A stretch of 31,845 nucleotides of DNA, taken from contig CAZCEC010000071.1 in assembly GCA_964497615.1 (NCBI GenBank), positions 1 through 31,845 of the forward strand. The letters run 5' to 3'. Origin of the DNA: CAZCEC01 sp964497615 (GTDB lineage: Bacteria; Chloroflexota; Anaerolineae; Anaerolineales; UBA6663). The notes beneath the pieces are model-generated. The model was not told the origin of the DNA. It did not search any database and worked only from the letters and a program-made list of their open reading frames with translations. A program made the translations under genes and the position numbers. This document shows, in pieces, positions 15,694 to 22,773 of this stretch. Each line of letters begins with the position of its first letter. The stretch's first letter is position 1.

Positions 15694-15728
15694 ACGCAAC
15701 GCTGTTTAGCCTTGCGTCCTTTTAATTT
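15691..15728 (+). terminator. Riboswitch-controlled intrinsic terminator
   Basis: AGGACGCAA (15691-15699) is perfectly complementary to TTGCGTCCT (15712-15720) around a 12-base loop, followed by TTTAATTT. The first three bases also belong to P1 of aptamer 2, making the two structures mutually exclusive. Confidence 0.85.
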
Positions 15729-15755
15729 GCCTGTTCTAGCCTGGAGGCCCCGACG

Positions 15756-16145
15756 ATGAATTACCCCACCGACCGCAAATACACGCGCAACGACGAATGG
15801 GTGCTGGTGGAGGGCGACAGCGCCACCACCGGGCTGACGCACTACGCCCAGGACGCGCTCTCGGACATCGTGTTCGTCGAGACGCCGCAGGTGGGCGACA
15901 GCTTCGCGCAGGGCGAGCCGTACGCGTCGGTCGAATCGGTCAAGGCCGCGGCCGAGGTGTACCTGCCCATCGGCGGCGAGATCACGGCCGTCAACGAAGC
16001 GCTGTCCGGCACGCCCGAACTGCTGAACCAGGACCCGCACGGCGCGGGCTGGATCGCCAAGTTCAAGGTGGCGGACGCGGGCGAGGCCGAGGGGCTGATG
16101 GACGCGGCGGCGTACGAGGCGTATTGCGAGGAGCGGAAGCAGTAG
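15756..16145 (+). CDS. gcvH: Glycine cleavage system H protein
   Basis: The lipoyl carrier that shuttles the aminomethyl group between the P, T and L proteins of the glycine cleavage complex. The lipoylated lysine is Lys63 in ESVKAAAEVYLP. The start YPTDRKYTRNDEWV and the GWIAKFKV strand are family signatures, and 129 residues is the normal length. A GGAGG lies eight bases before the ATG. It is the first gene behind the riboswitch. The stop is followed by a hairpin-forming spacer of 141 bases before gcvPA. Confidence 0.97.
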   Translation: MNYPTDRKYTRNDEWVLVEGDSATTGLTHYAQDALSDIVFVETPQVGDSFAQGEPYASVESVKAAAEVYLPIGGEITAVNEALSGTPELLNQDPHGAGWIAKFKVADAGEAEGLMDAAAYEAYCEERKQ

Positions 16146-16155
16146 CTGGGAATCG

Positions 16156-16276
16156 GAAGTCAGAGGTCGGAAGTCAGAGGTCGGAGGCCGGAAGCCTGAA
16201 AGGAGCGAGGAAGGCGGAAGCACGGGTGAGAGCGCAGACGACCTGATCTGACGTCCGACATCCGACTTCTGACTTC
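16156..16276. repeat. Word-repeat hairpin between gcvH and gcvPA
   Basis: The left side (16156 to about 16185) is made of GAAGTCAGAGGTCG words. The right side (16247-16276) is the inverse, TCTGACGTCC, GACATCCGACTTC, TGACTTC. In RNA this gives a long imperfect stem of about 28 bases closing a GC-rich loop. It lies in the intercistronic space, so it may tune the amount of P protein relative to H, or protect message ends. Confidence 0.7.
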
Positions 16277-16286
16277 TCCAATCACC

Positions 16287-17630
16287 ATGACATACAGCCC
16301 ACATACCCAATCGGATAGAGACGACATGCTGGCCGCCATCGGCGCGGGGAGCATTGGCGAATTGTTCGCCGATGTGCCGGAGAGTGTGCGGTTCCCGGAA
16401 TTGGATTTGCCGGGGCCGCTCTCGGAGATGGAGACGATGCGGGAGCTGAGCGAGTTGGGCGAGGCCAACGCCAACGCGCAGGCCAGCCCGATCTTCCTGG
16501 GCGCAGGGGCCTACCACCACTACAGCCCGTCCATCGTCAACCACATGATCTTGCGCGGCGAGTTCCTCACCGCCTACACCCCCTACCAGCCGGAAATCTC
16601 GCAGGGCACGCTCCAGGCCATCTTTGAATACCAGAGCATGGTGGCGGCGCTGACGGGGCTGGAGGTGGCGAACGCCAGCCACTACGACGGCGCGACCAGC
16701 ATGGCCGAGGCCGTTATCATGGCCGTTTACCACGGGCGCGAGAAGAAGCGCAAGGTGCTGATCTCGCCCGCGGTGCACCCGCAGTACCGGGCCGTGGTGC
16801 AGACGTACACACAGGGCATGGGGCTGACCATCACCGGCGACGAGGACCCGCAGGCGACGATTGAGTCGCTGGCGGCGCAACTCGACAAGGACACCGCCCT
16901 GCTGATCGTGCAGTCGCCCAACTTCTTCGGGCAGATTGAAGACCTGGGCGGGCTGGCCGAGAAGGTCCACGCCGCGGGCGCGCTGCTGTGCGTCGCGGCG
17001 GACCCGATCTCGCTGGGGCTGCTCAAGCCGCCGGGGCATTTGGGGGCCGACATCTGCGTGGGCGAAGGGCAGTCGCTGGGCATCCCGCTGTCGTTTGGCG
17101 GGCCATACCTGGGCTTCTTCGCCACGCGCAAGGACTACGTGCGCAAGATGGCGGGGCGGCTGGTGGGCGAGACCACGGACCGCAACGGCCAGCGCGGCTA
17201 CGTACTGACGCTCTCCACCCGCGAACAGCACATTAAGCGCGAGCGGGCCACCTCCAACATCTGCACCAACCAGGGGCTGATGGCGCTGGCGGCGACGGTG
17301 TACCTGGCGACGCTGGGCAAGCACGGGCTGCGGCGCGTGGCCGAATTGTGCTGGCACAAGAGCCACTACGCGGCCAGCGAGATCGGCAAGCTGGACGGGT
17401 ACAGCGTGGACATGAGTAAGCCGTTCTTCAAAGAATTCGTGGTGCGCTGCCCGCGCCCGGTGGAGGAGATCAACCGCCACCTGTACGACGAGCACGACAT
17501 CATCGGCGGCTACGACCTGGGGCAGGACTACCCGCATCTCAAGGATCACATGCTGGTGTGCGTGACGGAGATGAACAGCCGGGACGACATCGAGGCCTTG
17601 GTGGAAGCCCTGGGCGAGATGGAAGACTAG
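16287..17630 (+). CDS. gcvPA: Glycine dehydrogenase (decarboxylating) subunit 1
   Basis: Alpha subunit of the split P protein, which decarboxylates glycine and loads its aminomethyl group on the H-protein lipoate. At 447 residues it has the usual length. Recognisable blocks are LGAGAYHHYSPSIVNHMI, then FLTAYTPYQPEISQGTLQ, ANASHYDGATSMAEA and the HIKRERATSNICTNQGLMA block. Bacteria with a split P protein need both halves; the beta half with the PLP lysine is the next gene. The start at 16287 is used because the conserved start YSPHTQSDRDDML matches the family; no strong Shine-Dalgarno site is visible. Confidence 0.97.
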   Translation: MTYSPHTQSDRDDMLAAIGAGSIGELFADVPESVRFPELDLPGPLSEMETMRELSELGEANANAQASPIFLGAGAYHHYSPSIVNHMILRGEFLTAYTPYQPEISQGTLQAIFEYQSMVAALTGLEVANASHYDGATSMAEAVIMAVYHGREKKRKVLISPAVHPQYRAVVQTYTQGMGLTITGDEDPQATIESLAAQLDKDTALLIVQSPNFFGQIEDLGGLAEKVHAAGALLCVAADPISLGLLKPPGHLGADICVGEGQSLGIPLSFGGPYLGFFATRKDYVRKMAGRLVGETTDRNGQRGYVLTLSTREQHIKRERATSNICTNQGLMALAATVYLATLGKHGLRRVAELCWHKSHYAASEIGKLDGYSVDMSKPFFKEFVVRCPRPVEEINRHLYDEHDIIGGYDLGQDYPHLKDHMLVCVTEMNSRDDIEALVEALGEMED

Positions 17631-17691
17631 ACGAAGGACGAAAGACGAAGGACGAACTGCGCGCTTGGTCTTTCGTCGTTCGTCATTCGTC
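17631..17691. repeat. Word-repeat hairpin between gcvPA and gcvPB
   Basis: GACGAAGGACGAAAGACG-type words (17631-17656) face inverted TTTCGTCGTTCGTCATTCGT words (17671-17691) across a 14-base loop. Like the gcvH-gcvPA hairpin, it lies inside one operon, but its word is unrelated. Confidence 0.75.
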
Positions 17692-17704
17692 GGGAGTGGA
17701 AAAC

Positions 17705-19186
17705 ATGACTGAACCCCTCATCTACGATCTTGGGCGGCCGGGGCGCGTGGGCGTGCACATGCCAGAGCCGGACGTGCCGCTGACGGACATCCCGGCGGAA
17801 TTGACGCGGGCGGAAGTGGACCTGCCCGAGGTGGACCAATTGAGCGTGGTGCGGCACTTCACGCGGCTGTCCAAGCTCAACTACAGCATTGACCAGGGCC
17901 TATACCCGCTCGGGTCGTGCACCATGAAGTACAACCCCCGGCTGAACGAGGACACCGCGCGGCTGGCGGGCTTCGCGGGCAGCCACCCCCTGCAGGACCC
18001 GGAACTGGCGCAGGGCAACCTGGCGCTGATGTTCCAATTGCAGGAGTGGCTGAAGGAGATCGGCGGGTTTGAGGGGGTGACGCTCCAGCCGGCGGCGGGG
18101 GCGCAGGGCGAGTTCACCGGCGTGCTGATGATCCGCGCCTACCACCACGCCCGCGGCGACGCGGGCCGCACCAAGATGCTGATCCCCAACTCGGCGCACG
18201 GCACCAACCCGGCCACGGTGACAATGGCGGGGCTGGACGTGATCGAACTGCCGTCGGATGCGCGCGGCAACATTGACCTGGACGCGCTGCGGGGCGTGAT
18301 TGAGAAGCAGGGGCCGCAGATCGCGGGGCTGATGATCACCAACCCCAACACCCTGGGGCTGTTCGAGGAGCACATCGAGGCAGTGGTGGCGGCGGTGCAC
18401 GGGTGCGGGGGGCTGGTGTATGGCGACGGCGCCAACATGAACGCCATGGTGGGCATCGCGCGGCCCGGCGACCTGGGCTTCGACGTGCTGCACTACAACC
18501 TGCACAAGACCTTCTCCACCCCGCACGGCGGCGGCGGACCGGGCAGCGGGCCAGTGGGCGTTTCCGACAAGCTGGTGGACCTCATGCCGGGGCCGATCGT
18601 GGGCATCACGGATGAAGGTGATGAAGACGAGCCGCCGCTGTATGGCTGGGTGATGCCCAAACACAGCATCGGCCGGCTGAAGGCCTTTCACGGCAATTTT
18701 GGGATGCACGTGCGCGCCTACACCTACATCCGCGTGCACGGGGCCAGCGGGCTGCGGGCCAACAGCGAGAACGCGGTGCTGAACGCCAACTACCTGCTGA
18801 GCAAGGTGCGCCACGCCTTCACCGTGCCGTATGACCGGGTGTGCAAGCACGAGTTCGTGGTGGAGGGGGTGTGGCACGACGCGCCGGGCGTGCACGCGCT
18901 GGACGTGTCGAAGCGGCTGATCGACTACGGCTATCACCCGCCGACCAACTACTTCCCGCTGATCGTGCACGAGGCGCTGATGATCGAGCCGACGGAGACG
19001 GAGACGCGGGAGACGCTGGACGCGTTCGCGGAGGCGCTGCTGAGCATCGCGGCCGAAGCGCACGAGCAGCCGGACTTGCTGCGCGACGCGCCGCACACGG
19101 CGCCAGTGGCGCGCATGGATGAGGTGGCGGCGGCCAAGCAGTTGGTGCTGTGCTGTAGGCCGGTGGATATGCCGGCGGTGGTGTAG
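17705..19186 (+). CDS. gcvPB: Glycine dehydrogenase (decarboxylating) subunit 2
   Basis: Beta subunit of the split P protein, 493 residues. Lys268 in YNLHKTFSTPHGGGGPG is the PLP-binding lysine. Other family blocks are YPLGSCTMKYNPR (67-79), MLIPNSAHGTNPAT (158-171) and FHGNFGMHVRAYTYI. The ATG at 17705 with an upstream GGGAG is chosen; an in-frame extension back to 17558 would overlap gcvPA and runs through repeat sequence. A third copy of the AGACC palindrome follows 25 bases after the stop and is the probable operon terminator. The T protein (gcvT) and lpd are absent from the window. Confidence 0.97.
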   Translation: MTEPLIYDLGRPGRVGVHMPEPDVPLTDIPAELTRAEVDLPEVDQLSVVRHFTRLSKLNYSIDQGLYPLGSCTMKYNPRLNEDTARLAGFAGSHPLQDPELAQGNLALMFQLQEWLKEIGGFEGVTLQPAAGAQGEFTGVLMIRAYHHARGDAGRTKMLIPNSAHGTNPATVTMAGLDVIELPSDARGNIDLDALRGVIEKQGPQIAGLMITNPNTLGLFEEHIEAVVAAVHGCGGLVYGDGANMNAMVGIARPGDLGFDVLHYNLHKTFSTPHGGGGPGSGPVGVSDKLVDLMPGPIVGITDEGDEDEPPLYGWVMPKHSIGRLKAFHGNFGMHVRAYTYIRVHGASGLRANSENAVLNANYLLSKVRHAFTVPYDRVCKHEFVVEGVWHDAPGVHALDVSKRLIDYGYHPPTNYFPLIVHEALMIEPTETETRETLDAFAEALLSIAAEAHEQPDLLRDAPHTAPVARMDEVAAAKQLVLCCRPVDMPAVV

Positions 19187-19210
19187 CCCAACAACGTTAC
19201 CTCATTGACC

Positions 19211-19271
19211 AGACCTGCCAGGTTTGTTGCGCGCACCTCGCCGCACCGCGCATGACAAACCTGGCAGGTCT
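19211..19271. terminator. AGACC-palindrome copy 4, probable gcv operon terminator
   Basis: AGACCTGCCAGGTTT and AAACCTGGCAGGTCT arms around a 31-base middle, followed by TT. It lies 25 bases behind the gcvPB stop with the next gene on the same strand, which fits a terminator role. Confidence 0.65.
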
Positions 19272-19327
19272 TTGCGTTACAGCGTAGTACAACTGCGCAG
19301 CACAGATTAAGCCCACTGAAGAAACAT

Positions 19328-19377
19328 TATACAAATGTTGTTCAACTATATACAAACACTGAACAAGACCTTATACT
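19328..19377 (+). promoter_or_regulatory. AT-rich regulatory region of the fasciclin gene
   Basis: Within a very GC-rich window this stretch is AT-rich. It holds TATACAAA twice, 21 bases apart (19328 and 19349), an inverted pair TTGTTCA (19338-19344) and TGAACAA (19360-19366) with centres 22 bases apart, and TATACT (19372-19377) as a -10. The two-turn spacing is what a dimeric repressor or activator site would show. No ideal -35 is visible. Confidence 0.5.
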
Positions 19378-19433
19378 CCTGGTCAATCGGAGCCGGTGCA
19401 CAGGCCGGTACATTGACCCAAGGAGTCGAAGAG

Positions 19434-20453
19434 ATGAAACCCGTTCGTCGCAGTTGGCACATTTTGTCCGCCGCCCTGGTGGGCGTGCTGCTGGCCGCCG
19501 CGTGCGCGCCCGCCGCCACCCCCACCCCGGCCCCCACCGCCGCGCCCACCCAGGCGCCGCCCACCGCCGCCCCGCCCACGGCTGAGCCGACGGCGGAGCC
19601 GATGCCGGAACCTACCGCCGAGCCTGCGCCGCAGACCATCGTGGACGTGGCTGTGGCCGATGGCCGCTTTTCCACGCTCGCCACGGCGCTGACCGAGGCC
19701 GGGCTGGTGGAGACGCTCCAGGGCGAAGGCCCGTTCACGGTCTTCGCGCCCACTGACGAGGCCTTTGCCGCCCTGCCCGAGGGCACGCTCGACGCCCTGC
19801 TGGCCGACAAGGAAGCGCTGACCGCCGTGCTGCTGTACCACGTCGTAGTTGGGGAAGTGCCCGCCGCCGAGGTCGTCAACCTGAGCGAAGCGGAAACCGC
19901 GCAGGGCGAGCCGGTGAGCGTCCGCACCGACATGGGGAACGTCTACCTGAACGAGGCCCAGGTGATCCTGCCGGATGTGATGGCGGCCAACGGCATCATC
20001 CACGTGATCGACACCGTGCTGCTGCCGCCTTCGATGCAGGCGCCGAACATCGTGGACGTGGCCGTAGCGGATGAGCGCTTCAGCACCCTGGTGACGGCGC
20101 TGACCGAGGCCGGGCTGGTGGAAACGCTCCAGGGCGAGGGGCCGTTCACGGTCTTCGCGCCTACCAACGATGCCTTCGCCAAGTTGCCGGCGGGCACGCT
20201 GGACGCGCTGCTGGCGGACAAGGACCAGCTCACCTCGGTGCTGCTGTACCACGTCGTCGCGGGCGAAGTGCTGGCCGCCGAGGTGGTGGGCCTGAGCGAG
20301 GCCGAGACCGTGCAGGGCGAGTTGATCGCCATTCGCGTGGAGGATGGCCGGGTGTACATCAACGATGCCGAGGTGCTCATCACCGACATCGAGGCGTCGA
20401 ACGGCATCATCCACGTGATCGACACCGTGATCACGCCGCCGCCGGCCGGGTAA
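19434..20453 (+). CDS. Two-domain fasciclin (FAS1) lipoprotein
   Basis: A 339-residue exported lipoprotein. The signal sequence ends at lipobox LLAAAC, Cys24. A Pro/Thr/Ala/Glu linker (25-66) leads to two FAS1 domains, about 67-200 and 205-336. Each has the H1 block FTVFAPT(D/N)xAF, the LLYHVV block and the NGIIHVIDTV end. The two domains are nearly identical (ALTEAGLVETLQGEGPFTVF in both), so they come from a recent tandem duplication. FAS1 domains act in surface adhesion. The ATG at 19434 with AAGGAG before it is the start; an upstream ATG at 19335 falls in the promoter region. Confidence 0.93.
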   Translation: MKPVRRSWHILSAALVGVLLAAACAPAATPTPAPTAAPTQAPPTAAPPTAEPTAEPMPEPTAEPAPQTIVDVAVADGRFSTLATALTEAGLVETLQGEGPFTVFAPTDEAFAALPEGTLDALLADKEALTAVLLYHVVVGEVPAAEVVNLSEAETAQGEPVSVRTDMGNVYLNEAQVILPDVMAANGIIHVIDTVLLPPSMQAPNIVDVAVADERFSTLVTALTEAGLVETLQGEGPFTVFAPTNDAFAKLPAGTLDALLADKDQLTSVLLYHVVAGEVLAAEVVGLSEAETVQGELIAIRVEDGRVYINDAEVLITDIEASNGIIHVIDTVITPPPAG

Positions 20454-20475
20454 CGCCGATATAGATTCCAAAACG

Positions 20476-20540
20476 AGACCTGCCAGGTTTTGCCTCCGCG
20501 AGCAATATGGCGCGGAAGGCGAAACCTGGCCGGTCTTTTT
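20476..20540. terminator. AGACC-palindrome copy 5 with T-run, terminator of the fasciclin gene
   Basis: AGACCTGCCAGGTTTT and GAAACCTGGCCGGTCT arms around a 29-base middle, followed by TTTT on the plus strand, so this copy has the form of an intrinsic terminator. It sits 23 bases after the fasciclin stop and 38 bases before the MerB-like gene. Confidence 0.7.
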
Positions 20541-20573
20541 GTTGTAGCGCGGCGGGTGGGTTTGAGCTACGCT

Positions 20574-21260
20574 ATGCGTATGTTGAGCGACGAGGTGATT
20601 TGGGCGGTGCGGGCGGCGGTGTATGCCCACTTCGCGGAGACGGGGCGCGCGCCGAGCGCGGCGATGGCGGGGGCGCGGCTGGGGCTGGGCGCGGCGCAGG
20701 CGGCGGCGGCGTTCGCCGAACTGCACAAACGGCACGCGCTGTTCCTGGATGAGGCGGCGGGGACGATCCGCATGGCGCACCCGTTCTCGGCAACGCCCAC
20801 GGATTTCGTGGTGCAGGCGAATGGGCGGGGGTATTGGGCCAACTGCGCCTGGGACGCGTTCGGCATCCCGGCGGCGCTGGGCACGGGGGCGGTGGCGGAG
20901 CTGGCCTACGCGGATACGGGTGAGCGGGTGCGGCTGCGTGTGCCGCCGGAGGGGGAGGAAGGCGGCGCGCGCGTGCACTTCCTGCTGCCGTTCGCGCGCT
21001 GGTACGACGACCTGGTGTTCACCTGAGCCAACATCCTGCTCTTCCGGTCGGAAGAGGGCGTGAGGGCGTGGTGCCGTGAGCGGGGCGCGGCGCAGGGGGC
21101 GACGCTGACGCTAGGCGAGGTGTGGGCGCTGTCGCAGGCGTGGTACGGCAACCGCTTGTCGCCGGACTACCACGGGCGGACGCGGGAGCAGGTGCGGGCG
21201 ATTTTTGAGGGGCTGGGGCTGAGGGGGGCGTTCTGGGAGGTGAGCCTGGCTTCTCATTGA
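20574..21260 (+). CDS. Alkylmercury lyase (MerB)-family selenoprotein, UGA read as Sec
   Basis: 228 residues if the in-frame TGA at 21024-21026 is read through. The part before the TGA has the MerB block WANCAWDAFGIPAALG (Cys91 and Asp94, matching catalytic Cys96 and Asp99 of E. coli-plasmid MerB). The TGA is at residue 151 in DDLVFT-U-ANILLFRSEE, where it aligns with catalytic Cys159. The frame goes on for 77 residues with the family's LLFRSEE...WC end and a LGEVWALSQAWYG helix matching the C-terminal MerB helix. A GGUC-loop hairpin right after the TGA supports selenocysteine. A nonsense mutation is the alternative. ATG 20574 or 20580 may start; TACGCT six bases before 20580 looks like a leaderless -10. 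The SelA/B/C/D machinery is not in this window. Confidence 0.85.
21039..21056 (+). promoter_or_regulatory. Bacterial SECIS element (GGUC-loop hairpin)
   Basis: CTCTTCC (21039-21045) and GGAAGAG (21050-21056) form a perfect 7-bp stem with loop GGTC (21046-21049). The loop begins 19 bases after the TGA. The E. coli fdhF SECIS has the same GGUC loop, 18 bases after its UGA, which is the part SelB recognises. The stem here also codes for conserved LFRSEE residues. Confidence 0.85.
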
Positions 21261-21335
21261 ACTCTCATGCGAACCGGGCGCGGCGGTGCGTAGTAGTGCT
21301 AGAATAGGCCGCACGTACGCCCAAAAGGTGAGACC

Positions 21336-22688
21336 ATGAACCGCCCTGCCCTGCCCCGCGCCGCCCTTGCCGCCGGCGCTATCGTGTTGTCGTTGTTCGT
21401 TTCGGCCTGCCTGCCGGAGGGGATCCGCGTGCCGCAGAGCGAGTTCAGCGGCCTGCTGGAGCCGAAGTCCGGGCTGATCGCCTACCTGGGCGTGGACGGC
21501 AACATCTACACGATTGACCAGGGCGGCAACAACGACACGCCCATCACCCTCGACGCGCACAGCGACGACACCGGCTACCACATCTACGGGCTGCCCACCT
21601 GGTCGCCGGATGGCGAGAGCCTGGCGTTTGTGGCCTACACCGGCCAGCCCGAGCAAAACCCCAGCAGCACCACCCTCTATACCGCCCACCGCGACGGCAC
21701 GGCGCTGGTGGAGGCGCACACCGGCAGCGACTTCCTGGTGTACTGGTCGTGGGCGCCGGACGGGCGGCGGCTGGGCTTTATCTCCGAGACGGCCGGCGGC
21801 AACATGGCCTTCCGGGTGGTGCCGCCGGAGGGCGGCGCGGCGGAGGTGGTGGATGCGGGCGCGCCCTACTATTGGGCCTGGGCGCCGAACACCAATGCCG
21901 TGCTGGCCCACGCCGGGGGCGCCAGCCCGGCGCCGAATGCGCGCCTGTCGTTCCTGCAATTGGACAGCGGCGTGTTCGAGCAGGTGCTGGACGTGGACCC
22001 GGCGGAGTTCAAAGCGCCGGCCTTTTCGCCGGACGGCGGGCAGGTGCTGATCGCCGGGACGACCGAAAGCGGGGCCTCGGCGCTGCTGCTGACGGATGCG
22101 CTGGGCGGCAACCAGCAGGTGCTCACCGAGTACGAGGGCAGCGTCGCCTTTGCCTGGAGCCCCAACGGCGACCGGGTCGCCTACCTGGTGAGTGACAGCC
22201 CCGCGCTGGGCGCGCCGGGGCGGCTGGTGGTGGCGGACCCGACCGGCCGGCGCGACCCGGTGGAGTTGGCGGACGTGGAGGTGTATGCGTTCTTCTGGTC
22301 GCCGGACAGCAAGTCGCTGGCCTATTTCAGCGAGGCGGTGATCGAGCCGGAAGAGGGCGAGGCGACGCCGACGCCCGCGCCCGAGACCGGCGAGCCGACG
22401 ACGGCGCAAGAGGGGCCGCTGCTGATGTCGCTGGACGTGATGAACGCCGGCAACGGGCGCAGCCACAACCTGGCCACGTTCGTGCCGACCGAGCGGTTTT
22501 TGCAGGTGATCCCGTACTTCGACCAGTATCACCACGCGCTGACGATCTGGAGCCCGAACAGCAAGCACCTGGTGGTGTCGGCCTACAGCGGCGACGGCAA
22601 CCCCGGCATTTGGGTGGTGGCGTCGTCGGGGCGGCTGGACCCGCGCTTTGTGACGCCGGGGTGGATGGGGTTCTGGAGTTGGGAGTAA
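21336..22688 (+). CDS. TolB-like beta-propeller lipoprotein
   Basis: A 450-residue exported lipoprotein: lipobox FVSAC, Cys25, then a beta-propeller built of PD40/TolB-type repeats. The WSPDGESLAFVAY, WAPDGRRLGFI, FSPDGGQVLIAG, WSPNGDRVAYL, WSPDSKSLAYF and WSPNSKHLVV motifs mark six blades spaced about 45-95 residues. A Pro/Thr/Glu-rich insert (345-370) breaks the fifth blade. Such proteins often scaffold or bind in the envelope; no specific role is evident. AGGTGA lies eight bases before the ATG and a TAGAAT box at 21300-21305 gives a leader of about 25 bases. The strand and spacing (75 bases) do not exclude read-through from the MerB-like gene. Confidence 0.85.
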   Translation: MNRPALPRAALAAGAIVLSLFVSACLPEGIRVPQSEFSGLLEPKSGLIAYLGVDGNIYTIDQGGNNDTPITLDAHSDDTGYHIYGLPTWSPDGESLAFVAYTGQPEQNPSSTTLYTAHRDGTALVEAHTGSDFLVYWSWAPDGRRLGFISETAGGNMAFRVVPPEGGAAEVVDAGAPYYWAWAPNTNAVLAHAGGASPAPNARLSFLQLDSGVFEQVLDVDPAEFKAPAFSPDGGQVLIAGTTESGASALLLTDALGGNQQVLTEYEGSVAFAWSPNGDRVAYLVSDSPALGAPGRLVVADPTGRRDPVELADVEVYAFFWSPDSKSLAYFSEAVIEPEEGEATPTPAPETGEPTTAQEGPLLMSLDVMNAGNGRSHNLATFVPTERFLQVIPYFDQYHHALTIWSPNSKHLVVSAYSGDGNPGIWVVASSGRLDPRFVTPGWMGFWSWE

Positions 22689-22736
22689 CGCATCACCGCG
22701 GAGGACGCGGAGCGCGCGGAGAAGAGCAAGCTTGAG

Positions 22737-22770
22737 ACCGCCCCTGGCTGAGAAGGCCGGGGGCGGTTTT
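22737..22770 (+). terminator. Intrinsic terminator of the propeller gene
   Basis: ACCGCCCCTGGC (22737-22748) pairs with GCCGGGGGCGGT (22756-22767), with one G-U wobble, around loop TGAGAAG, followed by TTT. It lies 49 bases after the stop and 4 bases before the end of the converging membrane-protein gene. Confidence 0.88.
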
Positions 22771-22773
22771 GAT

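Noticed and set aside
15477..17549. 690-codon open frame on the minus strand opposite the gcv genes
   Set aside because: It is antisense to gcvH and gcvPA, both recognised with full motifs. Its translation is Arg/His/Val-rich without any domain, as expected of a GC-rich shadow.
20490..21026. A complete 178-codon protein ending at the TGA
   Set aside because: The family sequence continues in the same frame for 77 codons behind the TGA, and the start at 20490 lies in the palindromic repeat. The longer read-through form explains more.
21060..21260. Separate small gene starting at 21060
   Set aside because: It is the in-frame C-terminal part of the MerB-like protein. Its apparent start is GTG within the conserved segment, with no ribosome-binding site.
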